Source: SAR324 cluster bacterium
Lineage (GTDB): Bacteria > SAR324 > NAC60-12
Assembly (NCBI GenBank): GCA_015231825.1
Contig: JADGAV010000021.1
Coordinates: 1 to 64,000 of the forward strand
Direction: 5' to 3'
DNA: 64,000 bases
Below the pieces are notes generated by a model, which saw only the letters and a list, made by a program, of their open reading frames with translations, was not told the DNA's origin and made no database searches. A program made the translations under genes and the position numbers. Within the stretch, counting starts at the first letter, position 1. The number at the start of each line of letters is the position of its first letter. Shown in pieces: positions 8,139-17,842 of this stretch.

Positions 8139-11093
8139 ATGAAAAAAGGCCTCAGCAGAAGAAATTTATTCAAATACATGGGAGTGGGCAGCGCAACGGT
8201 CATTGCAGCAGGTTGTGAACAGAAACCGGAAAAATTAATCCCTCTCCTGGTCCCACCCGATGAGTTTTCATACATGCCTCACACGTCCTATCATTACATG
8301 ACCACCTGTCAAGAATGCGCAGCGGGTTGCGGAATGATGGTTACCGCCCGAGAGGGTCGGGCACAAAAAGCGGAGGGCAATCCGAACCACCCTTTAAATC
8401 AGGGAACACTTTGCGCCAGGGGGCAGGCCTCGCTGCAGTCCTTATACAATCCGAGCCGACTTCCTTTTCCCCAACAATCCGGAAAACAATTGAGCTGGGC
8501 AGATGCAGAGACAGAATTCACCAATCAGGTCAAAGCAGCAAACGGACAAATTGCCTACCTTGGAAAACCTGAGACCGGGAGTGCAAAACCCTTTATTGAA
8601 GAATGGCTAAAAGCCGCGGGAGGAGGAAACCACGTTCAGTTTGAAGTAATCACTCAAGCCAATCAGAGAGAAGCCAATGAAATTGCATTTGGACGTTCCG
8701 ATTCAGCCCTCTATGCATTTGACAAAGCCAAATATCTGTTGAATTTCAGTACCGATTTTATGGAAACTTGGGGTAGTGTGATAGAAAACACCCGCAAGTT
8801 TACCGAGATGCACGTCTTTCAGGACGGTACCAAAAACAAATTTGTGCACGTCGGACCTCACATTTCACTGACCGGTGCCAAAGCTGATGAGTGGGTGATG
8901 GTCAAACCGGGGAATGAAGGTCTGATGGCTCTTTCGCTCGCTTATGAAGTTCGAAAGAACAAGGGAACTCATGCTTTCCTGGCGGCTTATCTCGCCCCGT
9001 ATGCGCCAGAGAAAGTCGCCGGCCAAATAGGAACCAGCGTCGAAAAGATAAAAAAAGTTGCCGAGGAATTTGGAAACAGCAATCCCAGCCTGGCCGTTGG
9101 GGGCGGAAATATGATCGCGACCGCCCACGGGACCGAGACCCTGGTGGCCATCAACATCCTGAATGCTGTAGCCGGCAACCTCGGTAAAACCCTTGAATTT
9201 TCTTCTGAAAGCTCCTCTGCTGCTCATTCCCACGAAGATTTGATGAACCTGATTCAAGACTTGAATGATGGAAAGATCAAGGTTCTGATTGTCGACAACG
9301 TCAACCCGGTGTATGCACTTCCCAAGGCAGCCGGTTTTGCTGAAGCAATGAAAAAAGCCTTCGTCGTTTCCCTGTCTTCAGTACAAGATGAAACAACCCA
9401 TTTCGCCAATCTGGTCCTTCCCACATTGACCCCCTATGAAAGTTGGGGAGATGCTTCACCGCGAGCAGGGATTCGAAGCATTTGTCAGCCAGTGATGGCT
9501 CCTGTAAACGCGTTCAATGCAAAGGCAAAAGAAGATATTCTGCTGGGGGTAAACACTCAACTCAATACCGGCCAATTTGCCGGAATAGTCACCTATCAGG
9601 ACTACCTTAAAAAGGCATGGACCGAAATTCAGAAAGGAACCGGCAATTCCGACCCTTTTGACTCCTTCTGGATCAATACATTGACTGAAGGAGGACTTTT
9701 CACGAATCCCGCAAGAAGCCCGGTTTCACTAAGAACCGATGTCGTTCAGACAAAAATCCAAATCTCGGAATTGGAAGGCAAAGGTTTGGCCCTGCTCCCC
9801 TCTCCCTCCATTATGATGGGGGATGGAAGCGGTGCAAAAAATCCATGGCTTCAGGAAATTCCGGATCCGATGACGCAAATCGTATGGGATTCCTGGATGG
9901 AAATCAACCCGGAGACCGCAAAACAATCCGGGATCAAAGATCGCGATGTTGTTACAGTCAAAACAGCCCAGGGAAGTGTCAATTTAACTGCCTATTTTCA
10001 TTTTGGAATTCATCGAGACGCCATTGCAATTCCACTCGGTCAGGGCCACACCAGGTCAGGAATGGCTGCCGACAATTACGGAGTCAATGTTCTGGATTTG
10101 CTCCCGGCAAAATTAGATTCGAAATCCGGCAATTTTGTCTGGGTCAGCACAAAAGCAGAGATCCTGCCCACATCACAAAAATCATTTACAGTCAATGTGG
10201 ACGGCAATGCCCGTCAAATTGGACGAGGGATCGCTGCGGCAGCTACCATAGAATCGCTCAAACATTCCGAACATCATGAAGGCCACAAACGCCCTGTGGA
10301 GTTTTATCCAGACCGTAAGGAGACTGCTGGTTATTATGAACCCTATCGATGGGGGATGACGATCGACCTGGATCGCTGCAATGGATGTTCTGCCTGCGTG
10401 GCTGCCTGTTATGCAGAAAACAATCTATCCGTGGTCGGAAAAGAAAGAACCGGTTTAGGCCGTGAGATGTCCTGGATTCGTTTGGACCGATATATTGAAG
10501 GATATGGTGATGATTTTGAAGTTCGCTTTTCGCCCATCACCTGTCAACAGTGTTCAAATGCCGGTTGTGAAACTGTTTGTCCGGTTTATGCCACCTACCA
10601 CAATTCAGAAGGGCTCAATGTTCAGGCTTACAATCGCTGTGTTGGAACCCGATACTGCTCGAACAACTGTGCCTACAAAGTGCGACGTTTCAACTGGTTC
10701 AACTACGAATTTCCTGAACCCTTGAACCAGCAGCTGAACAGCACCATCGGCACCCGCAGCGTCGGCGTGATGGAAAAATGCACTTTCTGTGTGCAGCGGA
10801 TCAAACAGTCACAAACTGATGCCCGGGCACTCGGACGTGACGTGCAGGATGGTGAAGTCATCACCGCCTGTCAGCAAACCTGCCCCACACAAGCAATTAC
10901 ATTCGGCAATCTGATGGATGATCAGAGTGAAGTCTCCAAGAAAGCCAAAAGGAGTGAAAAGGAAGTTGAACATCGGGATCGTCAATATGAAATTTTGCCA
11001 GGGTTGAATTATAAACCGGCTATCACCTACCTTAAAAAAGTGAATCTGCGAGAGGTCAAGTCGTTGGGTCACAGCGAATCTTCACATGGTTAA
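8139..11093 (+). CDS. actB: Alternative complex III subunit ActB, MopB-like/iron-sulfur fusion
   Basis: 984 residues. I chose the ATG at 8139 because TAGGAG lies 8 bases before it and the twin-arginine motif SRRNLF then falls at residues 6-11. A TTG 24 bases upstream lacks a ribosome site. IAAGC with Cys26 looks like a lipobox, so the mature N-terminus may be lipidated. The first ~700 residues are molybdopterin-oxidoreductase-like, with Cys57, Cys60, Cys64 and Cys92 in the usual iron-sulfur arrangement. Family ActB proteins are known to lack the molybdenum cofactor. From about residue 745 four ferredoxin-like cysteine groups follow (RCNGCSACVAAC, CQQCSNAGCETVCP, CVGTRYCSNNC with CTFC, and CQQTCP). 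It carries electrons from the quinol site to the hemes. Confidence 0.95.
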   Translation: MKKGLSRRNLFKYMGVGSATVIAAGCEQKPEKLIPLLVPPDEFSYMPHTSYHYMTTCQECAAGCGMMVTAREGRAQKAEGNPNHPLNQGTLCARGQASLQSLYNPSRLPFPQQSGKQLSWADAETEFTNQVKAANGQIAYLGKPETGSAKPFIEEWLKAAGGGNHVQFEVITQANQREANEIAFGRSDSALYAFDKAKYLLNFSTDFMETWGSVIENTRKFTEMHVFQDGTKNKFVHVGPHISLTGAKADEWVMVKPGNEGLMALSLAYEVRKNKGTHAFLAAYLAPYAPEKVAGQIGTSVEKIKKVAEEFGNSNPSLAVGGGNMIATAHGTETLVAINILNAVAGNLGKTLEFSSESSSAAHSHEDLMNLIQDLNDGKIKVLIVDNVNPVYALPKAAGFAEAMKKAFVVSLSSVQDETTHFANLVLPTLTPYESWGDASPRAGIRSICQPVMAPVNAFNAKAKEDILLGVNTQLNTGQFAGIVTYQDYLKKAWTEIQKGTGNSDPFDSFWINTLTEGGLFTNPARSPVSLRTDVVQTKIQISELEGKGLALLPSPSIMMGDGSGAKNPWLQEIPDPMTQIVWDSWMEINPETAKQSGIKDRDVVTVKTAQGSVNLTAYFHFGIHRDAIAIPLGQGHTRSGMAADNYGVNVLDLLPAKLDSKSGNFVWVSTKAEILPTSQKSFTVNVDGNARQIGRGIAAAATIESLKHSEHHEGHKRPVEFYPDRKETAGYYEPYRWGMTIDLDRCNGCSACVAACYAENNLSVVGKERTGLGREMSWIRLDRYIEGYGDDFEVRFSPITCQQCSNAGCETVCPVYATYHNSEGLNVQAYNRCVGTRYCSNNCAYKVRRFNWFNYEFPEPLNQQLNSTIGTRSVGVMEKCTFCVQRIKQSQTDARALGRDVQDGEVITACQQTCPTQAITFGNLMDDQSEVSKKAKRSEKEVEHRDRQYEILPGLNYKPAITYLKKVNLREVKSLGHSESSHG

Positions 11094-11122
11094 CCTATTA
11101 TCCTCAAATCAAGGAGGCATAA

Positions 11123-12505
11123 ATGAGTGAGAAAACTCTCACCTACGAACAAATCAACGACGAATTGCTCGGAATGCTGGAGCGTCCTCATCCCTCTTAC
11201 TTTTTGCTTTTATTGGGATTTTTACTGGCATTGGGTTTATTTGTTCTCAGTCTCGCGATTCAGATCGATGTCGGGATCGGGTACAGCGGAATCAGCCATC
11301 CAATCGGTTGGGGGGTCTACATCACCAATTTTGTTTTTTGGATTGGGATCGGACATGCGGGAACGCTCATTTCTGCTGTTTTTTACCTGACACGGGCACC
11401 ATGGCGAACCGCCATTTATCGCGGTGCTGAAGCAATGACGGTCTTTGCAGTGATGACCGCCGGACTCTTCCCTCTTCTGCATACCGGCCGTCCCTGGCTG
11501 GCATACTGGCTGATTCCCTATCCCAATCAGAGGATGTTGTGGGTCAATTTTAAATCGCCGTTGGTCTGGGACGTATTTGCTGTCTCCACCTACTTAACGG
11601 TTTCAGTCCTCTTTTTCATGATTGGACTGATCCCGGATATTGCGATCATGAGGGACGATGCGATTCTCAAAGGGAAAAAGCTGAAAGCATTGATTTTTAC
11701 CCCACTCTCGTTTTTCTGGCGCGGCACCAATCATCAATGGCTGCACTACATGCGGGCATATTTAATCTATGCCGCAATCGCCACGCCTCTCGTCTTTTCT
11801 GTTCACTCTATCGTATCCTGGGATTTCGCAATGGCTACCCTTCCCGGATGGCACACAACGATTTTTGCACCTTATTTTGTTGCCGGAGCGATTTTCTCCG
11901 GTTTAGCAATGGTGATGACAGTGCTGATTCCCATGAGGGTCGTTTTTGGCCTGGAAAAATATATCACGGATCATGTTGTGCAAAGTGTCTGCCGGGTCAT
12001 TCTCTTCACCAGCATCATCGTCGGTTATGCTTATTTCAGCGAATTTTTTATCGGATGGTACAGCGGCGATGTTTTTGAACGTTCAATTTTCTACTTCAGA
12101 CCCTTTGGTGCCATGAAAGAGTGGACTTTGCTTGGAGATCAAAGTATCGGTTTTCCGCAAGTCGCTTTTTTTCTGATGGTATTCTGCAATGTGATTGCAC
12201 CAATTCCTTTATGGCGTTGGAAAATTCGAAACAATATCATGGCCGTTTGGATCATCTGTGGATTGATCAATGTCGGCATGTGGTTCGAGCGATTCAATAT
12301 CGTGGGAAGCTCCCTGCAAAGAGATTTTCTTCCTTCCGCCTGGGGATCCTATTGGCCTACGATTATTGAATTCGGCATCACAGTAGGGAGTTTCGGCTTC
12401 TTTTTTACACTATTTACTTTATTTTCCAAATCTTTACCAGCAATGGCAATCATGGAAATGAAAGAATCTGCTCATCCCCCAATGAGAAAGGAGACACATG
12501 GGTAA
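11123..12505 (+). CDS. actC: Alternative complex III subunit ActC, NrfD-like quinol-binding membrane subunit
   Basis: 460 residues, about ten transmembrane helices. It matches the NrfD/PsrC-type integral membrane subunit of alternative complex III, with typical segments GIGHAGTLISAVFYL and FIGWYSGDVFERS. In the family it contributes a quinol-binding site at the periplasmic side. A strong AGGAGG ribosome site precedes the ATG. The stop overlaps the actD start by 8 bases, indicating coupled translation. actF later in the operon is its structural paralogue. Confidence 0.94.
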   Translation: MSEKTLTYEQINDELLGMLERPHPSYFLLLLGFLLALGLFVLSLAIQIDVGIGYSGISHPIGWGVYITNFVFWIGIGHAGTLISAVFYLTRAPWRTAIYRGAEAMTVFAVMTAGLFPLLHTGRPWLAYWLIPYPNQRMLWVNFKSPLVWDVFAVSTYLTVSVLFFMIGLIPDIAIMRDDAILKGKKLKALIFTPLSFFWRGTNHQWLHYMRAYLIYAAIATPLVFSVHSIVSWDFAMATLPGWHTTIFAPYFVAGAIFSGLAMVMTVLIPMRVVFGLEKYITDHVVQSVCRVILFTSIIVGYAYFSEFFIGWYSGDVFERSIFYFRPFGAMKEWTLLGDQSIGFPQVAFFLMVFCNVIAPIPLWRWKIRNNIMAVWIICGLINVGMWFERFNIVGSSLQRDFLPSAWGSYWPTIIEFGITVGSFGFFFTLFTLFSKSLPAMAIMEMKESAHPPMRKETHG

Positions 12506-13019
12506 GTTTTCTGGAGTATGGGCTAGCTTTGAATACCTCGATGAAACTACAGAGGCGATCGAGAAAATACGAAAACAGGGAAAACAGCCGCAAGTCTTGT
12601 CTCCCTGTCCCCGGCATGAAATCGATCACGCTCTGGGAGAACCGCAAACCCGACTTCCGTTTATTTCTCTGATTTTTGGAGGGCTCGGCTGTTTGACTGG
12701 GTACTCGTTTCCTGCCTGGACAGCATCGGATTGGGTTTTACCCGTCAGTGGAAAACCAATAGTTGCAATTCCTCCATTCACGATCATCGGATTTGAGTTG
12801 ACCATCTTGTTTACGGCGATTTTTACCCTGGCGGGAATGATCGGACTGATTGTGATCGACACGTTTCGCAACCCTCTTCCGAAAGGGGCCAAAAAATATC
12901 CTCGATTCCAAAGAGACCGTTTTGGAGTTGTGGTTTCATGTGAGCCTTCTCAAACAAAGGAATTCGAAGAACTCTTAAAAGCTCATGGAGCAGAGGAGGT
13001 GCATGTTGAAAACAGCTAA
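12498..13019 (+). CDS. actD: Alternative complex III subunit ActD (DUF3341)
   Basis: 173 residues with two central transmembrane helices and soluble ends. DUF3341 proteins are the ActD membrane subunit and occur in this operon position. The N-terminal segment (YLDETTEAIEKIRKQG) is the usual small alpha/beta domain. AAGGAG precedes the ATG, which lies inside the end of actC. The reading frame also overlaps the start of actE. Its exact role in the complex is structural rather than redox, since there is no cofactor motif. Confidence 0.92.
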   Translation: MGKFSGVWASFEYLDETTEAIEKIRKQGKQPQVLSPCPRHEIDHALGEPQTRLPFISLIFGGLGCLTGYSFPAWTASDWVLPVSGKPIVAIPPFTIIGFELTILFTAIFTLAGMIGLIVIDTFRNPLPKGAKKYPRFQRDRFGVVVSCEPSQTKEFEELLKAHGAEEVHVENS

Positions 13020-13677
13020 ATTGATTCGAATGATACCATTTCTTTTGCTTGCACTGAGTCTGAGCTCACAGGGATGGGCCAATCCTCCCAATCGTCCTTA
13101 CAGCGACCCGTACAAGGGAGGATATAATTTTAAAAACGATGGCACCCCCTGGTTTGACGGAAAAGACTATCCCTACTTTTTAGATATGTTCGATGGTAAA
13201 GGGATCAAACCTCAGCAGGAAGGGACCTATCAACAATTCCCCAAAGGGTCGGTGCCCGTAAAATTCACGCTGGGAAAACTGGACAAAGCTGTATATGAGG
13301 CAATTCTTCCTTTTGCGGAACGGGAAATAAAACCGCAAAACCCAACAGAGGCAAGTCCGGAATCCATTGCCAGGGGACGTTTGCTCTATGACACCTATTG
13401 TGCGGTATGCCATGGAAAAGCCGGAATCGCCGACACACCCGTCGCCCAAAAATCCGTGGGCAAATTGGCCATTCCCCCTGACATCAATCCGTTGCTGAAA
13501 GTTTTCGGGGGCCCGCACCTTTACAACAAAATTCGTTACGGCAGTTATTACAATACTGGAACCTATCAACCAACACCAGGTTTGATGCCTTCTTATGGTG
13601 TCCAGACTTCTTCTCAAGACCGCTGGGATATGGTCAATTATTTGAAGAGTCCAAACTTTGGTAAGGAGGAAAACTAA
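13003..13677 (+). CDS. actE: Alternative complex III subunit ActE, monoheme cytochrome c
   Basis: 224 residues from the ATG at 13003, chosen because GAGGAGGT lies just before it and a signal peptide (ending SSQGWA) follows at once. An upstream in-frame ATG at 12985 has no such site. One heme motif, CAVCH, sits at residues 133-137, and a later PGLMPSYG offers a methionine that could be the second axial ligand. In the family ActE is the monoheme periplasmic subunit. It overlaps actD by 17 bases, and actF begins directly after its stop. Confidence 0.93.
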   Translation: MLKTAKLIRMIPFLLLALSLSSQGWANPPNRPYSDPYKGGYNFKNDGTPWFDGKDYPYFLDMFDGKGIKPQQEGTYQQFPKGSVPVKFTLGKLDKAVYEAILPFAEREIKPQNPTEASPESIARGRLLYDTYCAVCHGKAGIADTPVAQKSVGKLAIPPDINPLLKVFGGPHLYNKIRYGSYYNTGTYQPTPGLMPSYGVQTSSQDRWDMVNYLKSPNFGKEEN

Positions 13678-14952
13678 ATGAAAGCAATATTGGATAAGTC
13701 CGGCTTTGAAATTCCCGGATCTGTCAAAATGGGACTTTGGGGTTGTGTGATCGTGGGGGTTTTAATGTTCGTCATTCGTGTAGCGACAGCGGATACAGAA
13801 GGACTGAAAGAAATTTGGGGTGCACTGCTGATCAACGTGATGTTCTGGGGTGGTCTCGCACAGGCGGGAGTGATCTGGGCCGTGATCTGGCAGCTCACTG
13901 ATGCAAAATGGGCCCGCCCTTTTAAACGACTGGCAGAAGCCTGCGGCGCCTTCCTTCCGGTTTCTTTCTTTCTGTTCATCCTCGTTTTTTTCGGCAGCAA
14001 CGTGCTCTATGAATGGGCGACAGAGCCCTATATGCACCATGGCGTTGCAGTCAAGGCAGGATGGTTGAATATTCATTTTTTTGTTGCAAGAAATCTGTTT
14101 TGGCTCGTATTAATGTATGGCGTTTCCTACCTCTTTTTAATCACTTCGCTCAAACCGGATTTCGGGCTGGCCCGTCAGTTGGATCAGGGATGGGGAGGAA
14201 AACTGGGAGATTTTCTCCTGAAAGGGTATGGAAAGCAGGAAGACGAAGTCGTGCGGCTGGAACTCCTTTCCCGAAAACTGGCTCCGATACTCGCCATTAT
14301 CTACACGTTCGCCGGCTCCTTCATGGCCTGGGATTTCATCATGAGCCTGGATCAGCAATGGTTCAGTACATTGTTTGGTGTCTTCATGATGATGGGAAGC
14401 CTGCAAACGGTATTGGGAATTTTACTGGTAGTTGCCGTGACGTGCCGCGACAAATTCGATTTAGGGGAATACATCACCATCAATCGGCTGCACGATTTAG
14501 CTAAAATGACCTTTGCATTTACTTTGATTTGGACCTATATGGGGTTCTCACAGTATCTTGTCATCTGGTATGCGAACCTTCCGGAAGAGACTCCTTTTCT
14601 GATCATCCGTTCATTCGAGCAACCCTGGCAAACCCTTTTCATTATTATCTTTTTCTGGCTCTTTGTTTCGGTATTTTTAATCCTGTTACCAAAAACAACC
14701 TGCCGCACCCCCTGGATCATTCGACTGGTTGGAATTTATGTTGCAGTCGGGCACTGGCTGGCAATCTATTTGCTGGTTTTCCCATCATTGCAGGAGTCCG
14801 GGCACTATCATATCCCATTTATCCTTGATGAACTCCTGGTAACTGCAGGATTTTTCGGAGGATTTTTTCTTTGTTATCTGTCCTTCCTCGGGAAAGTTCC
14901 CATTATTCCAATCTCTGACAAACACCTCTGCAAATCATGGCACGGCCACTGA
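13678..14952 (+). CDS. actF: Alternative complex III subunit ActF, quinone-binding membrane subunit 2
   Basis: 424 residues with about ten transmembrane helices, the expected ActF size. It begins at the base after the actE stop, with AAGGAGG inside the end of actE. Segments such as FAGSFMAWDFIMSLDQQWFST fit the ActF family (second polytopic subunit, ActC-like fold). It ends the operon. A 12-bp perfect hairpin follows 8 bases later. Genes for a cytochrome c oxidase often follow act operons, but none does here. Confidence 0.93.
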   Translation: MKAILDKSGFEIPGSVKMGLWGCVIVGVLMFVIRVATADTEGLKEIWGALLINVMFWGGLAQAGVIWAVIWQLTDAKWARPFKRLAEACGAFLPVSFFLFILVFFGSNVLYEWATEPYMHHGVAVKAGWLNIHFFVARNLFWLVLMYGVSYLFLITSLKPDFGLARQLDQGWGGKLGDFLLKGYGKQEDEVVRLELLSRKLAPILAIIYTFAGSFMAWDFIMSLDQQWFSTLFGVFMMMGSLQTVLGILLVVAVTCRDKFDLGEYITINRLHDLAKMTFAFTLIWTYMGFSQYLVIWYANLPEETPFLIIRSFEQPWQTLFIIIFFWLFVSVFLILLPKTTCRTPWIIRLVGIYVAVGHWLAIYLLVFPSLQESGHYHIPFILDELLVTAGFFGGFFLCYLSFLGKVPIIPISDKHLCKSWHGH

Positions 14953-14960
14953 TTCGATAA

Positions 14961-14994
14961 CAGAACACAAACTTTTTTCAATGTTTGTGTTCTG
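14961..14994 (+). terminator. Hairpin after the act operon, no T-tract
   Basis: Perfect 12-base arms (14961-14972 and 14983-14994) enclose a 10-base loop that holds a T6 run. It lies 8 bases after the actF stop. No T-run follows the stem, so it is either a weak terminator or an mRNA 3'-end stabiliser. Confidence 0.5.
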
Positions 14995-15176
14995 TACCTC
15001 TCTACCGGCATGAACCTGAAACTTCCGATTTATATGCAAACTCGACCATTTGGGTTCCGGCTTAGTCGTTTGCCTGGAGGTACTGTGCTTCATTCCGCGA
15101 AAAGGCCAAAAAGCAGCGGACTTTAAAAAAATTGCCGGATTAATGCTGTTTACTTCCCATTTCGATAAAAATTAAC

Positions 15177-17294
15177 ATGAATGTTAATCCATTTATTGAT
15201 TTATTCGGGGCCCCCAAATTCAGAACAATTCTGGTCATTCTATGTGCCTGCCTTTCGCTGACACTAGCCGTCACCTCTTTTTTTCAGAAATCAGTAACCT
15301 TTGACGAGTACAATATTCTTCCTCAAGGATTTGCAGTGCTCCAATCCAAAGCGTTCCACCTGGGGACAGGTGCACCTCACATGGCAGCAATCCTACCAGC
15401 CATTCCGCTTCTTCTGAGCTCTGCCAAATTACCTGATTCAAAAATCAACTCTGCAAAAAACGTCTACGATCTCGGACATCACTTTCTTGAAGAAAATGCA
15501 AAGCACTATCAGGAATATTATTTTACAGGACGATTTGTTTCAATCTTGTTCCTGGCGCTAACCGGTTTTCTCGCATATGGATTTTCAAGAAGCCTGTATG
15601 GACCTTATGCCGGGATGCTGACCGCAGTTATTGTCTTTTTTTCTCCAAATCTGATTGCTCACGGTCGATTGATCACCACCGATATTTATTTTACAGCAAT
15701 GGTGATCGGAAGTTTGTGGGGATTCGACTATTTTTTGAGGTATCCTGGATGGAAAAGTATTTTTCCACTGGGGATGGGTCTCGGCCTCGCCAGTGTTTTT
15801 AAATTTTCCGGGGTGATACTTTTTGCGATTTTACCTCTGGTCCTGTTTTTTCTCTTTTTGATTCAGCGGTTCCGAAAGCATTACGGGAATAGAAGTTTCA
15901 CACTGGATGGACGCATCTGGATCGGCAGCATCGGAGTGATCGTGATCACTCTCGCAATGATCAATCAATCCTATCTCTGGTACGGCTCATTTGCATCTAT
16001 TGATGCTTATTCATTTGATTCGGGTTTTTTTCAAGGTTTTCAAGCCCTCTGGCCGCAATGGTTGCCGATTCCGTTACCCCACTATTTTTTGATGGGACTC
16101 GATGAGCAGCTGACGCATAAGGGATGGAATGCCTATTTGATGGGAGAAATGCGCCGAACTGGATTTTGGTATTACTATTTAGTGGCATTTCTTGTCAAAA
16201 CACCTCCTCCCTTAATTTTGCTGTGCTTCTTGGTATTGGTGAACAATCGAAAAATCGACGATAGGGAAATTCCTATAATTGCAGTGACCGTCTTGTCCTT
16301 TTTAATATTTTCCTTTATGGGACACAAGAATATCGGACTGCGGTATCTTTTGTTTATCATTCCAATAATGGGAATCTGGATAGGGAGAGGGGGACGAATT
16401 GATAAAAGTTTTTCTCCAAAACAAAAACTGCTGACCTCATTGCTGATCGGATTCGGGACTCTCTGGATCGTGATCAGTTCGGTAAGCATCTGGCCCAATT
16501 ATCTCGCTTACTTTAATTCATTGAGCGGCGGTCCTTCAAAAGGCCATCAATACCTTCTTGACTCCAACCTGGACTGGGGACAAGATTTAATTGCCTTAAA
16601 ACAGCATCTGCAGAACAAAAACATCCAATCTCTGGATCTTGCCTATTTTGGGACGGTGGACCCCGCCCTCTACAATATCCAGTATCAATTGATTGGAGAA
16701 AAAAATCCACAACGCTATATGGCCATCAGCGCTAACATTTTGTGGGGGGGAATGCACTATTATACTCAAAAATTATCTGAAGGATTGCGCCAAACTTGGG
16801 GAAAATCAGAAGCCCGCAATTTTCCAGAATCATTTTTCAGGCAATGGATTGCTCCCTTTCAATCACTTAAAGCAGAAAATATTTTTGGTCATACAATTTA
16901 CCTCTTCGACATGGAAAAACAAAATAAGGCGGTTCGGGGAGCCATTAATCTTGCCTTGCATCAGTATGAACAGGCCATTGAAATTTATAGTAAAATTGTC
17001 CATGAACACCCTGACGATCCGATCGGTTTCGTTCATCTTGCAGAGGCACATTCCGGCCTCCATCAATATCAAAAGGCAATCATCTTTTATACCAGAGCCA
17101 TAGATCTCAAAGATTCCGGAATCAACTCATATTTAGGCCGTGCAAAAGCCTATCTCCAGCTCAAGCAATTTCAAAAAGCCGTCCAGGACTTTAAAGCAGT
17201 TCTCTCTTTGGACCCCAGTATGGAGCATCAGATCAAAACCTATCTGAACTTTTATTTGGAGAAAAATGCAATCGTGCCCCGTGCATCAAACTAA
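15177..17294 (+). CDS. GT-C glycosyltransferase-like membrane protein with C-terminal TPRs (second type)
   Basis: 705 residues. It has many transmembrane helices, an acidic TFDEYN motif at 41-46 in the first external loop, and a DSNLDWGQD segment near 462-470 often seen in PMT-type membrane proteins. Residues from about 585 form three or so TPR units. It belongs to the broad GT-C/PMT_2 group but is only distantly like the three paralogues at 3581, 44683 and 56283 and lacks their cysteine cap. Transfer of a lipid-linked sugar is the family expectation; donor and acceptor are unknown. No strong ribosome site precedes the ATG. It stands alone between the act operon and the DUF4389 gene. Confidence 0.75.
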   Translation: MNVNPFIDLFGAPKFRTILVILCACLSLTLAVTSFFQKSVTFDEYNILPQGFAVLQSKAFHLGTGAPHMAAILPAIPLLLSSAKLPDSKINSAKNVYDLGHHFLEENAKHYQEYYFTGRFVSILFLALTGFLAYGFSRSLYGPYAGMLTAVIVFFSPNLIAHGRLITTDIYFTAMVIGSLWGFDYFLRYPGWKSIFPLGMGLGLASVFKFSGVILFAILPLVLFFLFLIQRFRKHYGNRSFTLDGRIWIGSIGVIVITLAMINQSYLWYGSFASIDAYSFDSGFFQGFQALWPQWLPIPLPHYFLMGLDEQLTHKGWNAYLMGEMRRTGFWYYYLVAFLVKTPPPLILLCFLVLVNNRKIDDREIPIIAVTVLSFLIFSFMGHKNIGLRYLLFIIPIMGIWIGRGGRIDKSFSPKQKLLTSLLIGFGTLWIVISSVSIWPNYLAYFNSLSGGPSKGHQYLLDSNLDWGQDLIALKQHLQNKNIQSLDLAYFGTVDPALYNIQYQLIGEKNPQRYMAISANILWGGMHYYTQKLSEGLRQTWGKSEARNFPESFFRQWIAPFQSLKAENIFGHTIYLFDMEKQNKAVRGAINLALHQYEQAIEIYSKIVHEHPDDPIGFVHLAEAHSGLHQYQKAIIFYTRAIDLKDSGINSYLGRAKAYLQLKQFQKAVQDFKAVLSLDPSMEHQIKTYLNFYLEKNAIVPRASN

Positions 17295-17392
17295 ACAAAG
17301 GATTTTTATAAGATTCCTTCTGCTGTGAGCAAAAATTGATCTTGCAATCTCAACTCAGTGAAGTATCAGGAGAGGAGAAAAGAAAAATCCGG

Positions 17393-17409
17393 CAGATTTT
17401 AAAAATCTG
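17393..17409. repeat. 17-base palindrome between the GT-C/TPR and DUF4389 genes
   Basis: Perfect 8-base arms CAGATTTT and AAAATCTG flank a central A. The sequence AGAAGCAG follows in tandem. It lies about 100 bases after one gene and 92 before the next, so it could be an operator or part of a terminator; nothing decides between them. Confidence 0.3.
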
Positions 17410-17500
17410 AAGAAGCAGAAGAAGCAGAGAAATGGTTATTCAAATCAGTTAATGCTGTCGTGCAAAGGAATCTTTTAATTTTTAAAAATACGGAGAAATT

Positions 17501-17842
17501 ATGGCAAAAAACCAGAAAGCTTATGAAAATCAAACAGGCGGGACAAGTTTTTTTGGAAATGAGGAGCTTTCTCTTCAGTGGATTGGCATTCGCTTGCTCT
17601 ATACGCTCCTGTTTATGTTCATCTTTGCTATCAGCAAAACCATTGTTCAATTGACCCTGGTGTTTCAATTCATCTATCTCTTTTTTGTGCGGAGACCCAA
17701 CGAGCAGGCCAGGATTTTTTCCAACAGTATTTCCACTTACGCCTACAAAGTACTCCGGTATGTCACATTGAATGACGAGCAACGTCCTTTTCCTTTTTCA
17801 GACTGGCCGGATGCACTTGAGCCGCCAGAAGGTTCGGAATGA
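17501..17842 (+). CDS. DUF4389 membrane protein
   Basis: 113 residues. A long hydrophobic stretch (about residues 30-62) is followed by a soluble tail ending in DALEPPEGSE. The arrangement and phrases such as LTLVFQFIYLFF fit the DUF4389 family, whose function is not known. A GGAG ribosome site lies 6 bases before the ATG. Its stop overlaps the acylphosphatase start as ATGA, so the two are translated together. Confidence 0.75.
   Translation: MAKNQKAYENQTGGTSFFGNEELSLQWIGIRLLYTLLFMFIFAISKTIVQLTLVFQFIYLFFVRRPNEQARIFSNSISTYAYKVLRYVTLNDEQRPFPFSDWPDALEPPEGSE

Noticed and set aside
17404-17430. Tandem AGAAGCAG units, considered as a small repeat array
   Set aside because: Only two short copies are present and there is no spacer structure, so it is not CRISPR or a meaningful satellite.
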